Shown: piece after piece, positions 25,816 to 34,604 of the stretch
How the letters are laid out: every line of letters begins with the position of its first letter
Position numbering within the stretch: the first letter of the stretch is position 1
NCBI GenBank assembly: GCA_016702335.1
Contig: JADJEF010000018.1
Span: forward strand, 310,001 to 374,000
DNA: 64,000 nucleotides
Direction of reading: 5' to 3'
Source: Rhodocyclaceae bacterium
GTDB lineage: Bacteria; Pseudomonadota; Gammaproteobacteria; Burkholderiales; Rhodocyclaceae
Notes under the pieces: model-generated
Databases searched by the model: none
Told to the model about the DNA's origin: nothing
The model's input: only the letters and a program-made list of their open reading frames with translations
Program-made: the position numbers and the translations under genes

Positions 25816-26603
25816 TGATGCGTATTGCACTCGGCCTTGAGTACGATGGGACAAATTTCCATGGTTGGCAGTCCCAGTCAGACGGCAAGACGGTACAGGA
25901 CGCGCTCGAGCACGCGCTCGGAATCGTCGCTTCGCTGCCTGTACGCGTGCATTGCGCAGGGCGCACTGACACCGGAGTTCACGCACTGGGCCAAGTGGTA
26001 CATTTCGATGCGCCCTGCGCGCGCCCCCTGTCTGCTTGGGTTCGAGGTACCAACGCAATTCTTCCAAAGGCTGTGGTTGTGCGTTGGGCGAGCGAGGTTA
26101 GTGATGCGTTTCATGCGCGCTTCTCCGCGCGCGCGCGCGCTTATCGCTATCTGCTGCTCAATCGAGGCCAGCGCCCGGGGCTGAATGCCTCGCGCGTCGG
26201 TTGGCATCATCGACCTCTTGATGAGTGCGCGATTCGAGAGGCCTTGAAACACCTGCTGGGAACGCACGATTTCTCGGCATTTCGTGCCGCTCAATGCCAA
26301 GCAAAATCGCCTATTCGTACACTGCTGCGTTCAGAAGTCAGCCGAGTTGGTGACATGCTGATCTTTGAATTTGCCGCCGATGGGTTTCTGCATCACATGA
26401 TCCGCAACATTGTTGGCGCGGCCGTGGAGGTTGGTAGCGGCAAGGCAGAGATTGGACTCTTGTCCGACTTACTATTACTGGGTGATCGGCGTCTGTCGCC
26501 TCCGACCTTCTCTCCAGCAGGGCTATATTTTTCCGGCGCACACTATGATGCGGGCTGGAACTTACCGCAAGTCGGCGCTGGCGAGGCGGCGGTTTTTTGT
26601 TGA
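25815..26603 (+). CDS. truA: tRNA pseudouridine(38-40) synthase
   Basis: Converts uridines 38-40 of the tRNA anticodon arm to pseudouridine. The catalytic aspartate is in CAGRTDTGVHALGQVVHFD, and FSAFRAAQC and FLHHMIRNIVGAAVEVG are family hallmarks. Start is ATG 25815, overlapping the previous stop, or the next codon ATG 25818. Length is 262 residues. The last residues, after AGWNL, are encoded by a copy of the dispersed 30-bp repeat (PQVGAGEAAV, residues 251-260) followed by Phe-Cys-stop, in place of the usual C-terminal tail. Confidence 0.95.
   Translation: MMRIALGLEYDGTNFHGWQSQSDGKTVQDALEHALGIVASLPVRVHCAGRTDTGVHALGQVVHFDAPCARPLSAWVRGTNAILPKAVVVRWASEVSDAFHARFSARARAYRYLLLNRGQRPGLNASRVGWHHRPLDECAIREALKHLLGTHDFSAFRAAQCQAKSPIRTLLRSEVSRVGDMLIFEFAADGFLHHMIRNIVGAAVEVGSGKAEIGLLSDLLLLGDRRLSPPTFSPAGLYFSGAHYDAGWNLPQVGAGEAAVFC
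26565..26594 (+). repeat. Dispersed 30-bp repeat, copy C (3' end of truA)
   Basis: Sense orientation, in frame as PQVGAGEAAV (residues 251-260), just before the truA stop. GGCGGCGG followed by six T overlaps its end. Confidence 0.88.
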
Positions 26604-26620
26604 ACCCTTGATTGTTGGAT

Positions 26621-27268
26621 ATGCAGCGAACACGAGTAAAAATTTGCGGGCTCACCAGGCTGTCAGATATCGCTGAAGCGGTCGCTCACGGTGCTGACGC
26701 GCTCGGTTTTGTTTTTTATCCACCAAGCCCCCGCGCTCTTGAGCTCGAATCGGCAGTTACTCTGATGGCACAGGTGCCTGCGTTTGTAACCAAAGTGGGT
26801 CTGTTCGTTAACGACAGCGAGACACGCATCCGCGAGCATTTAGCCCGATTGCCTATCGATTTGTTGCAGTTTCACGGCGATGAGTCGGGTGATTTTTGCT
26901 CAAGTTTCGGGTGTCCTTGGATCAAGGCTGCGCGAGTCGGGGAAGGCTTCGATTTGTTAGAATTTAGCCAGCAGTATTCACGCTTTCCGGGAATCGTCGG
27001 TGTGCTCGCAGATGCTTGTGTCGATGGCTTTGGCGGGTCAGGAAAGACGTTCGACTGGAGCCTTGTGCCAGAAGACTTGCCGCTTCCCCTGATTCTTTCA
27101 GGGGGGCTCACTTCGAGCAACGTCGAGGAAGCGATACGGATCGTAAAACCTTGGGCGGTAGATGTCAGTAGCGGTGTTGAGCCCGTTGGCGGCCCGAAGG
27201 GTGTGAAATGTGCGCAGGAAATACAACGATTTTTAGCTGGAGTGCATCATGCAGATGAAGCAAACTGA
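26621..27268 (+). CDS. trpF: Phosphoribosylanthranilate isomerase
   Basis: Amadori rearrangement step in tryptophan synthesis. TIM-barrel protein with the N-terminal KICGLTRLSDI, catalytic-region segment GADALGFVFYPPSPR, and the phosphate-site ending PWAVDVSSGVE. The ATG at 26621 gives 215 residues; TTG codons at 26612 and 26615 are in frame. It overlaps trpB by 20 bp. The order trpF-trpB-trpA, separate from trpEGDC, is the usual betaproteobacterial arrangement. Confidence 0.96.
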   Translation: MQRTRVKICGLTRLSDIAEAVAHGADALGFVFYPPSPRALELESAVTLMAQVPAFVTKVGLFVNDSETRIREHLARLPIDLLQFHGDESGDFCSSFGCPWIKAARVGEGFDLLEFSQQYSRFPGIVGVLADACVDGFGGSGKTFDWSLVPEDLPLPLILSGGLTSSNVEEAIRIVKPWAVDVSSGVEPVGGPKGVKCAQEIQRFLAGVHHADEAN

Positions 27269-28469
27269 GGCTGCGGCCTACAACTATCCCGATGAACGTG
27301 GGCACTTCGGTCGCTATGGTGGTGTTTTCGTCGCCGAGACACTCATGCCGGCGCTTGCCGAACTGCGGGTGGCGTATGCAGCCGCCCAGGCTGATCCAGC
27401 CTTCCGTGCCGAGCTTGCCTATGAACTGAAGCACTATGTTGGTCGCCCGTCGCCTATTTATCATGCGCAACACTTGTCGCAAAAACTGGGCGGGGCACAG
27501 ATATTTCTCAAACGCGAGGATCTGAACCACACCGGGGCGCACAAGATCAACAATTCCATGGGCCAGGCACTGCTGGCGCGCCGTATGGGGAAGCCGCGCG
27601 TGATTGCAGAGACAGGTGCTGGTCAGCATGGTGTAGCGACCGCAACCGTGGCGGCTCGTTACGGTATGAAGTGCGTAGTCTATATGGGTTCGGAAGACGT
27701 CAAACGCCAGGCGGCCAACGTATACCGGATGAAGCTCCTTGGGGCTACGGTGGTGCCAGTAGAGAGCGGCTCGAAAACCTTGAAAGACGCACTGAACGAA
27801 GCGATGCGAGACTGGGTGACCAACGTGGCGGACACTTTCTACATCATTGGTACCGTGGCTGGTCCGCATCCGTACCCAATGATGGTGCGCGATTTCCAAG
27901 CCATTATTGGTGAGGAGTGCAAAGTCCAGATGCCTGACTTGATCGGGCGTCAGCCCGATATGGTCATTGCGTGCGTGGGTGGTGGTTCCAATGCGATGGG
28001 CATCTTTCACCCCTTTATCGGCACGGAGGGAGTTCGCTTGGTGGGTGTAGAAGCCGCTGGCTTCGGCGTTGAAACAGGCAAGCACTCTGCGTCCCTGACA
28101 CTCGGTCGCGCGGGTGTGCTACACGGCAACCGTACCTATGTGCTGCAGGACGATGACGGGCAAGTGATCGAAACGCATTCTGTGTCAGCGGGAATGGACT
28201 ACCCCGGTGTCGGACCGGAACATGCCTGGCTAAAGGATTCCGGCCGCGCCGAATACGTCACCATTACCGATGACGAAGCGCTGGCGGCCTTCCATAACTT
28301 GTGCCGTCTGGAAGGCATCATTCCTGCGCTGGAATCCAGTCACGCGCTGGCCTATGCGGCGAAGCTTGCGCCAACACTCTCTAAGGACAAGGTCTTGCTG
28401 GTCAACTTGTCAGGTCGTGGCGACAAGGATATGCATACGGTCGCCGAAAAATCCGGGATTCAGTTTTAA
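27249..28469 (+). CDS. trpB: Tryptophan synthase beta chain
   Basis: PLP enzyme that joins indole and serine to make tryptophan, working with TrpA. PLP lysine is Lys99 in TGAHKINNSMGQ; the phosphate-binding GGGSNAMG loop and the C-terminal SGRGDKDM are intact. Length is 406 residues. Start is ATG 27249, with TGGAG seven bases upstream; a second ATG lies at 27255. It overlaps trpF and is followed two bases later by trpA. Confidence 0.98.
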   Translation: MQMKQTEAAAYNYPDERGHFGRYGGVFVAETLMPALAELRVAYAAAQADPAFRAELAYELKHYVGRPSPIYHAQHLSQKLGGAQIFLKREDLNHTGAHKINNSMGQALLARRMGKPRVIAETGAGQHGVATATVAARYGMKCVVYMGSEDVKRQAANVYRMKLLGATVVPVESGSKTLKDALNEAMRDWVTNVADTFYIIGTVAGPHPYPMMVRDFQAIIGEECKVQMPDLIGRQPDMVIACVGGGSNAMGIFHPFIGTEGVRLVGVEAAGFGVETGKHSASLTLGRAGVLHGNRTYVLQDDDGQVIETHSVSAGMDYPGVGPEHAWLKDSGRAEYVTITDDEALAAFHNLCRLEGIIPALESSHALAYAAKLAPTLSKDKVLLVNLSGRGDKDMHTVAEKSGIQF

Positions 28470-28471
28470 CC

Positions 28472-29272
28472 ATGTCGCGCATTCAATCCAGCTTTTCCCG
28501 ACTAAGCGCACAAGGCCGCAAGGCCCTGATTCCTTTCATTACCGCAGGTGATCCTGACCCTGCTGCAACGGTACCGTTGATGCACGCGTTGGTGGAAGGC
28601 GGAGCGGACGTGATCGAATTGGGCGTTCCATTTTCGGATCCGAGTGCCGATGGCCCCACGATTCAGCGTGCCTCAGAACGTGCACTTGCGCGAGGAATGA
28701 GCTTGCGCAAGGTGCTTGATATCGTCCGTGAGTTTCGCCTGACGAACGTTACAACGCCTGTTGTTTTGATGGGATACGCCAACCCGATAGAAGCCTATAG
28801 TCTTGATCGGTTTCCCCTTGCGGCGCGCGATGCGGGGGTCGATGGCATCCTTGTTGTTGATTATCCGCCAGAAGAGTGCGAGGTGTTTTCTTCATCGCTC
28901 AAGGCTGTCGGGCTGGACCCAATATTTCTTCTGGCTCCCACCTCCGAGGAGCAGCGCTTTGACGACGTTGCCAAGGCGGGTAGCGGCTACATTTACTACG
29001 TGTCCCTTAAGGGCGTGACAGGATCAGCATCCATGGATTTCGCTGAGGTAGCGCGTCGCTTGCCTGAGATACGCGCGCGCGTTGGCATGCCGGTGGGTGT
29101 GGGTTTTGGTATTCGCGACGCCCAGACTGCGGCGCGTGTCGCAGGTATTGCCGACGCAGTTGTCATCGGCAGTCGCATCATCGAGGAAATTGAAGGGGGC
29201 TCCCCAGAAGGCGCACCAGCGCGAGTGAGTGCCTTGATGGCAGGGATTCGCGCCGCCATGGATGCCGGCTAA
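28472..29272 (+). CDS. trpA: Tryptophan synthase alpha chain
   Basis: Cleaves indole-3-glycerol phosphate to indole, which is channelled to TrpB. Catalytic Glu and Asp are in DVIELGVPFSDPSADGPTIQ; phosphate site GVGFGIRDAQ is present. Length is 266 residues. The next gene in most betaproteobacteria is accD, but here folC begins nine bases downstream. Confidence 0.97.
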   Translation: MSRIQSSFSRLSAQGRKALIPFITAGDPDPAATVPLMHALVEGGADVIELGVPFSDPSADGPTIQRASERALARGMSLRKVLDIVREFRLTNVTTPVVLMGYANPIEAYSLDRFPLAARDAGVDGILVVDYPPEECEVFSSSLKAVGLDPIFLLAPTSEEQRFDDVAKAGSGYIYYVSLKGVTGSASMDFAEVARRLPEIRARVGMPVGVGFGIRDAQTAARVAGIADAVVIGSRIIEEIEGGSPEGAPARVSALMAGIRAAMDAG

Positions 29273-29281
29273 GCGGCAGCA

Positions 29282-30565
29282 ATGAGTGGCGAGAGCAGCG
29301 GTACACTGGCCGCGTGGCTACAGCGATTGGAGGGCATGCACCCGCGTGGCAGCGACGGCATAGAACTTGGTTTGACCCGAGTTGCCGAGGTCAAGGCACG
29401 GCTCGGGCAGGTTGAAAAAGCGCCGATCATTCTCGTCGCGGGCACCAACGGCAAAGGTTCTACCTGCGCCATGCTCGAAGCCATTCTGCGTTCAGCCGGC
29501 TACCGGGTCGGGCTGTACACCTCGCCGCACCTGCTGCGCTACAACGAACGCGTGTGTGTCGATGGGCAACCCGCCACCGATCAGGCATTGGTAGCGGCCT
29601 TTGCCGAAGTTGAGGCGGCGCGCCGCGATACTCCACTGACCTACTTTGAGTTCGGAACCTTGGCGGCTGTGCAGGTATTTGCCGCGAATGCCGTTGATGT
29701 CGTCATTCTTGAAGTGGGATTAGGTGGGCGTCTGGACGCAACGAATATCTACACGCCTGCGTGCGCTATCGTCACCACGGTCGACCTTGATCATATGGAG
29801 TTCCTGGGCCCCGATCGGCAGTTCATTGGCCGTGAAAAGGCCGGAATCTTTCGCCCGGGAGTGCCGGCTATCTGCGGCGACCCATCTCCACCGGCATCGC
29901 TAAGCGAGTACGCCCTGCACATCGGTGCAGATTTGCAGGTGCTTGGCAAGGATTTTGGCTTCATGCGGCAAGAACAGCAGTGGCGCTATTGGGGACGAGG
30001 TGAAGCTCGGGCCGGCCTGGCGTATCCGAGCTTGCGCGGACGCAGCCAGTTGGCGAATGCGGCGAGTGCATTGGCCGCGCTTGACACCCTGCGCGACACC
30101 TTGCCTGTGGCTGTGAAAGATATTCGCTATGGCTTACTGGAAGCGGAAATCGCCGGTCGCTTTCAGGTCTTGCCTGGGCAGCCGACAATTGTCCTCGATG
30201 TGGCGCACAACGCTCAGTCAGTGCGAGTTCTTGATGCCAATTTGAGCGATATGGCGTTCCATCCCGCCACCTGGGCTGTTTTCGGCATGCTGGCTGACAA
30301 GGACGTCGACACCGCAATTGCCCTGCTCAAAGATCGCGTAACCCATTGGCTACCTTGTAGCCTGACTGGTCGCCGTGCTGCCAGCGCCGACTTCCTGACG
30401 CAGCGTTTGCAGGCCCAAGGCATTACACCGCTGGCGCTGTTTCCGGGCCCCGGCGCAGCACTCGCGCATGCGCAGGAGAAGGCGGTTGATGCTGATAGAA
30501 TCTTGGTCTTCGGATCCTTTCTTACCGTTGCCGGCGCGCTTGAACATCTCGGGCGTCCGGTTTGA
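29282..30565 (+). CDS. folC: Dihydrofolate synthase / folylpolyglutamate synthase
   Basis: Adds glutamate to dihydropteroate and then to folates; folP, encoding the preceding enzyme, is at 62.6 kb. Mur-ligase fold with the ATP loop VAGTNGKGSTCAMLE, the signature SPHLLRYNERVCVDG and the C-terminal ligase domain. Length is 427 residues. It starts nine bases after trpA and overlaps the next frame at its stop. A segment at 30368-30397 resembles the dispersed repeat in antisense, but its residues fit the family, so I did not call it. Confidence 0.96.
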   Translation: MSGESSGTLAAWLQRLEGMHPRGSDGIELGLTRVAEVKARLGQVEKAPIILVAGTNGKGSTCAMLEAILRSAGYRVGLYTSPHLLRYNERVCVDGQPATDQALVAAFAEVEAARRDTPLTYFEFGTLAAVQVFAANAVDVVILEVGLGGRLDATNIYTPACAIVTTVDLDHMEFLGPDRQFIGREKAGIFRPGVPAICGDPSPPASLSEYALHIGADLQVLGKDFGFMRQEQQWRYWGRGEARAGLAYPSLRGRSQLANAASALAALDTLRDTLPVAVKDIRYGLLEAEIAGRFQVLPGQPTIVLDVAHNAQSVRVLDANLSDMAFHPATWAVFGMLADKDVDTAIALLKDRVTHWLPCSLTGRRAASADFLTQRLQAQGITPLALFPGPGAALAHAQEKAVDADRILVFGSFLTVAGALEHLGRPV

Positions 30566-30570
30566 ACACC

Positions 30571-31365
30571 ATGGCCGCCAAAGTGCCCAACGATTTTTCT
30601 GACGAAATCGATTCCGGCGTACCGTCTCGCTCGAGCGGGGCTGCCGATGCCGACCTGCAACTCAAAAAACGTGCGCGCCGTCGTCTGGTCGGTGCCATCG
30701 CACTGGCCCTGTTTGCGATTGTGCTTCTCCCATTGGTGATGGATCGTGAGCCGCCGCCTTCCGCACCGGAAATTCAGGTGCGAATTCCCAGCCCAGATGG
30801 GGCTGGTGTGATCGGCAAGATTGCCACGAGACCGCTGGCCGCGCCAGTTGCTGCCGCACCGACCGCCCTGCCGACCATTGCTCCTGCGGTTCCGGTCGAG
30901 ACACCTGAAAAGCGCGTTGCTGCCAAGGATGGCGAGCCGAAAGGCATGGCAGTGACATCCTCCGTTCCTCCTGAGACGAGCAAGGAGGCAAAGCCAGTCG
31001 CACCGGAAAAAGCATCACTTCCTGCGCAGGTTGTGGTAGCCCCCAAGCCCGAAGCAGCGCCGGTCAAATCGGAGTTGCCGAAAGAAGCTCCGGCCAAAGA
31101 AGTCACAAAGGACGCAGTGCCGAACCCTGGTGGAAAGTGGGAAGTGCAGTTGGGTGCCTATCAGAGTGCGGGCAACGTAAATTTGCTCTTGGCCAAAGTA
31201 AAAGAGTTGCGTCTTCCGGTCTACACCGAGAAATTCGATTCACCACAAGGTCCGCGTACGCGGGTGCGGTCGGGTCCGTTCGCGAGCAAAGACAGCGCGT
31301 TGGCCGCGCAAAAGCGTATTCGCATTATCGGTGTCGAGGGCCAGGTTGCACCTTACTCGAAGTAG
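30571..31365 (+). CDS. SPOR-domain membrane protein (DedD-like)
   Basis: Single-pass inner-membrane protein with a cytoplasmic N-terminus (about residues 1-35), one membrane segment (LVGAIALALFAIVLLPLVMD), a long Ala/Pro/Lys linker, and a C-terminal SPOR domain (about 190-264, GKWEVQLGAYQSAGNVNLLLAKVKEL). SPOR domains bind denuded septal glycan and mark division-site proteins; DedD occupies the same folC-dedD-cvpA-purF place in enterics. The ATG at 30571 was chosen over a TTG overlapping the folC stop. Confidence 0.88.
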   Translation: MAAKVPNDFSDEIDSGVPSRSSGAADADLQLKKRARRRLVGAIALALFAIVLLPLVMDREPPPSAPEIQVRIPSPDGAGVIGKIATRPLAAPVAAAPTALPTIAPAVPVETPEKRVAAKDGEPKGMAVTSSVPPETSKEAKPVAPEKASLPAQVVVAPKPEAAPVKSELPKEAPAKEVTKDAVPNPGGKWEVQLGAYQSAGNVNLLLAKVKELRLPVYTEKFDSPQGPRTRVRSGPFASKDSALAAQKRIRIIGVEGQVAPYSK

Positions 31366-31370
31366 CTTGA

Positions 31371-31862
31371 ATGACGGTTTTCGATTATGCGGTGATCGCA
31401 GTGGTCACCTTGTCGGTTCTGCTCGGTTTCTGGCGTGGCGTGGTGGGCGAGGTGCTCGCCTTGGCCGCCTGGGTGCTCGCATTCTTCGCGGCCCGCTATC
31501 TGGCCCCGTTTCTCTCGCCCGTGCTGGCGCAGTGGGTGGCCGAGCCAGGTTTGCGCGTGGTGCTCGCATGGATTTTTGTGGTCGTGTCGGTGTTGCTGCT
31601 CATCGCACTTGTTCGGCAAGTCGTGAAGCTGCTATTGAAGGCAGTGGGGCTGGGCTGGACGGATCGTACGCTGGGAGCTTTTTTCGGCATCGCACGCGGA
31701 GCTTTGGTGGTGCTGTTTGGCGTCATGGTGGCGGGCTTGACCCCGTTACCGAAAGCAAGTTGGTGGCGGGAAGCGATGCTCTCGCCACCTTTGGAAACCG
31801 TGGTCATCGCAGCCAAGCCCTGGATGCCTCAGGAACTGGCCAAGCGGATCGATTATCGTTAG
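31371..31862 (+). CDS. cvpA: CvpA family membrane protein
   Basis: Four-helix inner-membrane protein needed for colicin V production in E. coli; its molecular activity is not established. The 163-residue protein begins MTVFDYAVIAVVTLSVLLGFWRGVVGEVLALAAW, a close family match, with further hydrophobic segments at about 36-50, 64-84 and 102-122. It precedes purF, as in many Proteobacteria. Confidence 0.92.
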   Translation: MTVFDYAVIAVVTLSVLLGFWRGVVGEVLALAAWVLAFFAARYLAPFLSPVLAQWVAEPGLRVVLAWIFVVVSVLLLIALVRQVVKLLLKAVGLGWTDRTLGAFFGIARGALVVLFGVMVAGLTPLPKASWWREAMLSPPLETVVIAAKPWMPQELAKRIDYR

Positions 31863-31899
31863 TTTTAACCTGACGTTCGGGTGCGGGTAGGAGAGAGCA

Positions 31900-33438
31900 A
31901 TGTGCGGAATCATTGGTGTCGTGGCCACCACAGAAGTTAGCCAACTGCTCTACGACGGCTTGCAAGTGCTACAGCATCGTGGCCAGGACGCGGCGGGTAT
32001 TGCCACGGGCGACGGCGGCCGTTTCAATATGCACAAGGGCTCGGGCTTGGTGCGTGATGTCTTTCGCACCCGCAATATGCGCAGCCTCGTGGGCAATTGG
32101 GGTATCGGCCACTGCCGCTACCCCACGGCCGGTTCGGCGTACAACCCGGCCGAAGCGCAGCCGTTTTATGTGAACTCCCCCTTCGGACTGATGCTGGCGC
32201 ACAACGGCAACCTGACCAACTCCGATGAGCTCCGCCGCGACATGTTTCTGCAAGATCTGCGGCACATGAACACCAATTCCGACTCGGAAGTGCTGCTCAA
32301 TGTCCTGGCGCACGAGTTGCAGGAGGCATCGACCAAGCATCAGGTCGATGCCGAGATGATCTTCAAGGCGGTTGCCGGCGTGCATCGTCGGGTCAAAGGC
32401 GCTTACGCCGTGGTGGCCATGATTGCCGGCTACGGGCTGCTGGCGTTTCGTGACCCCTATGGCATTCGACCGCTGGTATTGGGGCGCAACCAGACAGCGC
32501 AGGGCGATGAGTACCTTGTCGCCTCCGAGAGTGTGGCTATCGATACCCTAGGCTTCAAGATGCTGCGCGATGTGGCACCGGGCGAGGCGGTCCTAATTGA
32601 CCGGCAGGGCAATTTCCTGAGCCGCCAGTGTGCCGAACGCACGACCCATGCACCTTGCATGTTCGAATACGTCTACCTGGCGCGGCCCGATTCGGTCATG
32701 GACGGCATTTCGGTCTATGACACTCGTGCCAAGATGGGCGAATATCTGGCAGAAAAAATTCGTACCACCATGCCCCATCTTGAGATCGACGCCGTAATAC
32801 CGATTCCGGATTCCAGCCGGCATTCGGCGATGGAACTTGCCCGCAGCCTCAACATTCCCTACCGCGAAGGCTTTGTAAAAAACCGCTACATCGGGCGCAC
32901 CTTCATCATGCCCGGTCACGCCACGCGCAAGAAATCGGTACGGCAGAAACTCAACGCCATCAGCCAGGAATTCAAGGGGCGCAACGTTCTGCTGGTCGAT
33001 GACTCCATCGTGCGCGGCACCACCAGCCGGGAAATCATCAACATGGCCCGTGAAGCCGGCGCACGCAAGGTCTATTTTGCCTCGGCATCACCGCCAGTGC
33101 GGCACGCGAACGTCTACGGCATCGATATGCCGACCCGCAGCGAGCTGATTGCTGCCTTTCGCAGTGATGAGGAAATCTGTCGTGAGATCGGTGCGGATGC
33201 GCTGGTGTATCAGGATATCGAGGCTCTGAAGGCGGCCGTGCGTGATTTGAACCCGGCCGTGAGCCAGTTCGAGTGCTCCTGTTTCGACGGCGTCTATGTC
33301 ACCGGCGATGTCTCGGCGAGCTATCTCGAGCACATGGAAAGCCATCGCGATGCTTACGTCCCGCTGGCGTCCGACGAGCATGACGGTGGTGATGACTCCG
33401 GCGCCCAGCTGGATCTGAATCTGGTCAGTTCGCACTAG
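31900..33438 (+). CDS. purF: Amidophosphoribosyltransferase
   Basis: First committed step of purine synthesis: glutamine plus PRPP to phosphoribosylamine. Cys2, immediately after the initiator Met (MCGIIGVV), is the N-terminal nucleophile of the glutaminase domain; the PRPP site VLLVDDSIVRGTTS is in the C-terminal half. Length is 512 residues. AGGAGAGA precedes the ATG. The gene after purF in many relatives (metZ) is not here; a Rieske-type gene follows instead. Confidence 0.97.
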   Translation: MCGIIGVVATTEVSQLLYDGLQVLQHRGQDAAGIATGDGGRFNMHKGSGLVRDVFRTRNMRSLVGNWGIGHCRYPTAGSAYNPAEAQPFYVNSPFGLMLAHNGNLTNSDELRRDMFLQDLRHMNTNSDSEVLLNVLAHELQEASTKHQVDAEMIFKAVAGVHRRVKGAYAVVAMIAGYGLLAFRDPYGIRPLVLGRNQTAQGDEYLVASESVAIDTLGFKMLRDVAPGEAVLIDRQGNFLSRQCAERTTHAPCMFEYVYLARPDSVMDGISVYDTRAKMGEYLAEKIRTTMPHLEIDAVIPIPDSSRHSAMELARSLNIPYREGFVKNRYIGRTFIMPGHATRKKSVRQKLNAISQEFKGRNVLLVDDSIVRGTTSREIINMAREAGARKVYFASASPPVRHANVYGIDMPTRSELIAAFRSDEEICREIGADALVYQDIEALKAAVRDLNPAVSQFECSCFDGVYVTGDVSASYLEHMESHRDAYVPLASDEHDGGDDSGAQLDLNLVSSH

Positions 33439-33459
33439 CCTGCTTCCGGGTGCGTCCGC

Positions 33460-33825
33460 GTGGCTGAGCTACCGATGCTGTCATTGTGTCAATTGGACGA
33501 CCTCGCTGACGGTAGCGCGCGTGTCGTCGACCTGCCTGCGGACGCTGCAGGCAAACCCCAAAGTCTCGTGCTTTTGCGTTCGGGAGAGGCGGTGCATGCC
33601 TTCGAGAACGTATGCCCGCATTTCGGCGTGGCCTTGGCCAAACGACAGGAACACCTGATCTTCAAGCCTCACCTGAGTGTCAGTTGCAACAATCATTACG
33701 CACGCTTTCGCTGGAGCGATGGCTACTGCGAGTTTGGTGACTGCGAAGGTGAGTCCTTGAAACCTGTCGCTGTCGAGCTGATCGACGGCGAAGTGCGGTT
33801 GCGTCTCGCGCCCAGCGACGCTTAG
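33460..33825 (+). CDS. Rieske [2Fe-2S] ferredoxin-like protein
   Basis: A 121-residue soluble protein with the two Rieske ligand pairs, CPH in ENVCPHFGVAL and CNNH in SVSCNNHYARF, spaced as expected for a 2Fe-2S cluster. No oxygenase domain is attached, so it is either a standalone electron-transfer protein or a small Rieske protein of unknown partner. Start GTG 33460 or ATG 33475 are both possible. Its stop codon overlaps that of lpxH, which converges on it. Confidence 0.82.
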   Translation: MAELPMLSLCQLDDLADGSARVVDLPADAAGKPQSLVLLRSGEAVHAFENVCPHFGVALAKRQEHLIFKPHLSVSCNNHYARFRWSDGYCEFGDCEGESLKPVAVELIDGEVRLRLAPSDA

Positions 33826-34571
33826 TCGACCAGTGACTGTCGGCTCAGGCGGCCGTCGGCGTCCAGTACCAGTGCATCACCACGGGTGGCTGTCCAGTCC
33901 GAGAGCACCCAGCGTTCGGCGGGCTGGCCATCCAGCATGAGATGTTCGACGCCTGGGCGGTGCGTGTGCCCATGAATCAGCCGACGGCAGCCGTGCTGAC
34001 GTAACACATCGGTCACGGCACCTGGGCTGGCATCCATGATCTGTGCGCTTTTGTCCTGCATCGCTTGCTTACTGCCAGCGCGTAAGCGTGCCACCTCGGC
34101 GAGGCGTTCGCTCAACGGTCGGGCGAGAAAGCTGGTTTGCCATATCGGCGCGCGCACCATGGTGCGGAACTGCTGATAGTCGAGATCATCGGTGCATAGC
34201 GCATCGCCGTGCATCAGCAGAATCGCCGTCTCGCCAGCGCCGACTTGCGAGATTTCCGGCAACAGGCTCATGCCGCAGGCCGTGGCCATCGCAGAGCCAA
34301 TAAGAAAATCACGATTGCCGTGCTGAAAAAAGATGCGCACACCGGTATCAGCAAGGCCTTTGAGCAGGCGGGCGATGTGGGCGTTGAATGCATCGTCACG
34401 GGCATCGTCACCGATCCAGTACTCGAACAGGTCGCCCAATATGAACAGGGCATCGATGCGTGCCGTGGCGCACTGCGCGAGAAAGCACTCAAAACGCGCA
34501 TTGACCTGCGTTTGCTCAGGCTGCAGGTGCAGATCCGAGATCAGCCGGGCCGACCCCGACAGCGTGATCAT
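33822..34571 (-). CDS. lpxH: UDP-2,3-diacylglucosamine diphosphatase
   Basis: Hydrolyses UDP-diacylglucosamine to lipid X in lipid A synthesis; a peripheral membrane metallophosphoesterase. Metal ligands are in SDLHL (Asp13, His15), LGDLFEYWIGDD, GNRDFL, LMHGDALCTDD and GHTHRPG. Length is 249 residues. Residues 108-117 (SQVGAGETAI), just before the metal-ligand segment LLMHGD, are encoded by a copy of the dispersed repeat and replace a stretch of about equal length in E. coli LpxH as I recall it. The ppiB gene lies upstream on the same strand. Confidence 0.95.
   Translation of the reverse strand: MITLSGSARLISDLHLQPEQTQVNARFECFLAQCATARIDALFILGDLFEYWIGDDARDDAFNAHIARLLKGLADTGVRIFFQHGNRDFLIGSAMATACGMSLLPEISQVGAGETAILLMHGDALCTDDLDYQQFRTMVRAPIWQTSFLARPLSERLAEVARLRAGSKQAMQDKSAQIMDASPGAVTDVLRQHGCRRLIHGHTHRPGVEHLMLDGQPAERWVLSDWTATRGDALVLDADGRLSRQSLVD
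34221..34250 (-). repeat. Dispersed 30-bp repeat, copy D (inside lpxH)
   Basis: Sense orientation of lpxH, in frame as SQVGAGETAI (residues 108-117), next to an active-site segment. Confidence 0.9.
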
Positions 34572-34604
34572 GGGTGGCCCGACACGCGGTTGGCTTAAGT
34601 AAGC

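Noticed and set aside
27165..28085. 306-codon frame antisense to trpF/trpB
   Set aside because: Shadow of trpB; composition and motifs belong to the sense strand.
30368..30397. Degenerate match to the dispersed repeat in folC, antisense orientation
   Set aside because: About 23 of 30 bases match, but the encoded GRRAASADFL fits ordinary FolC sequence, so chance similarity is likely.
31331..31873. 180-codon frame overlapping cvpA
   Set aside because: An alternative frame of cvpA, low-complexity Arg/Gly-rich product.
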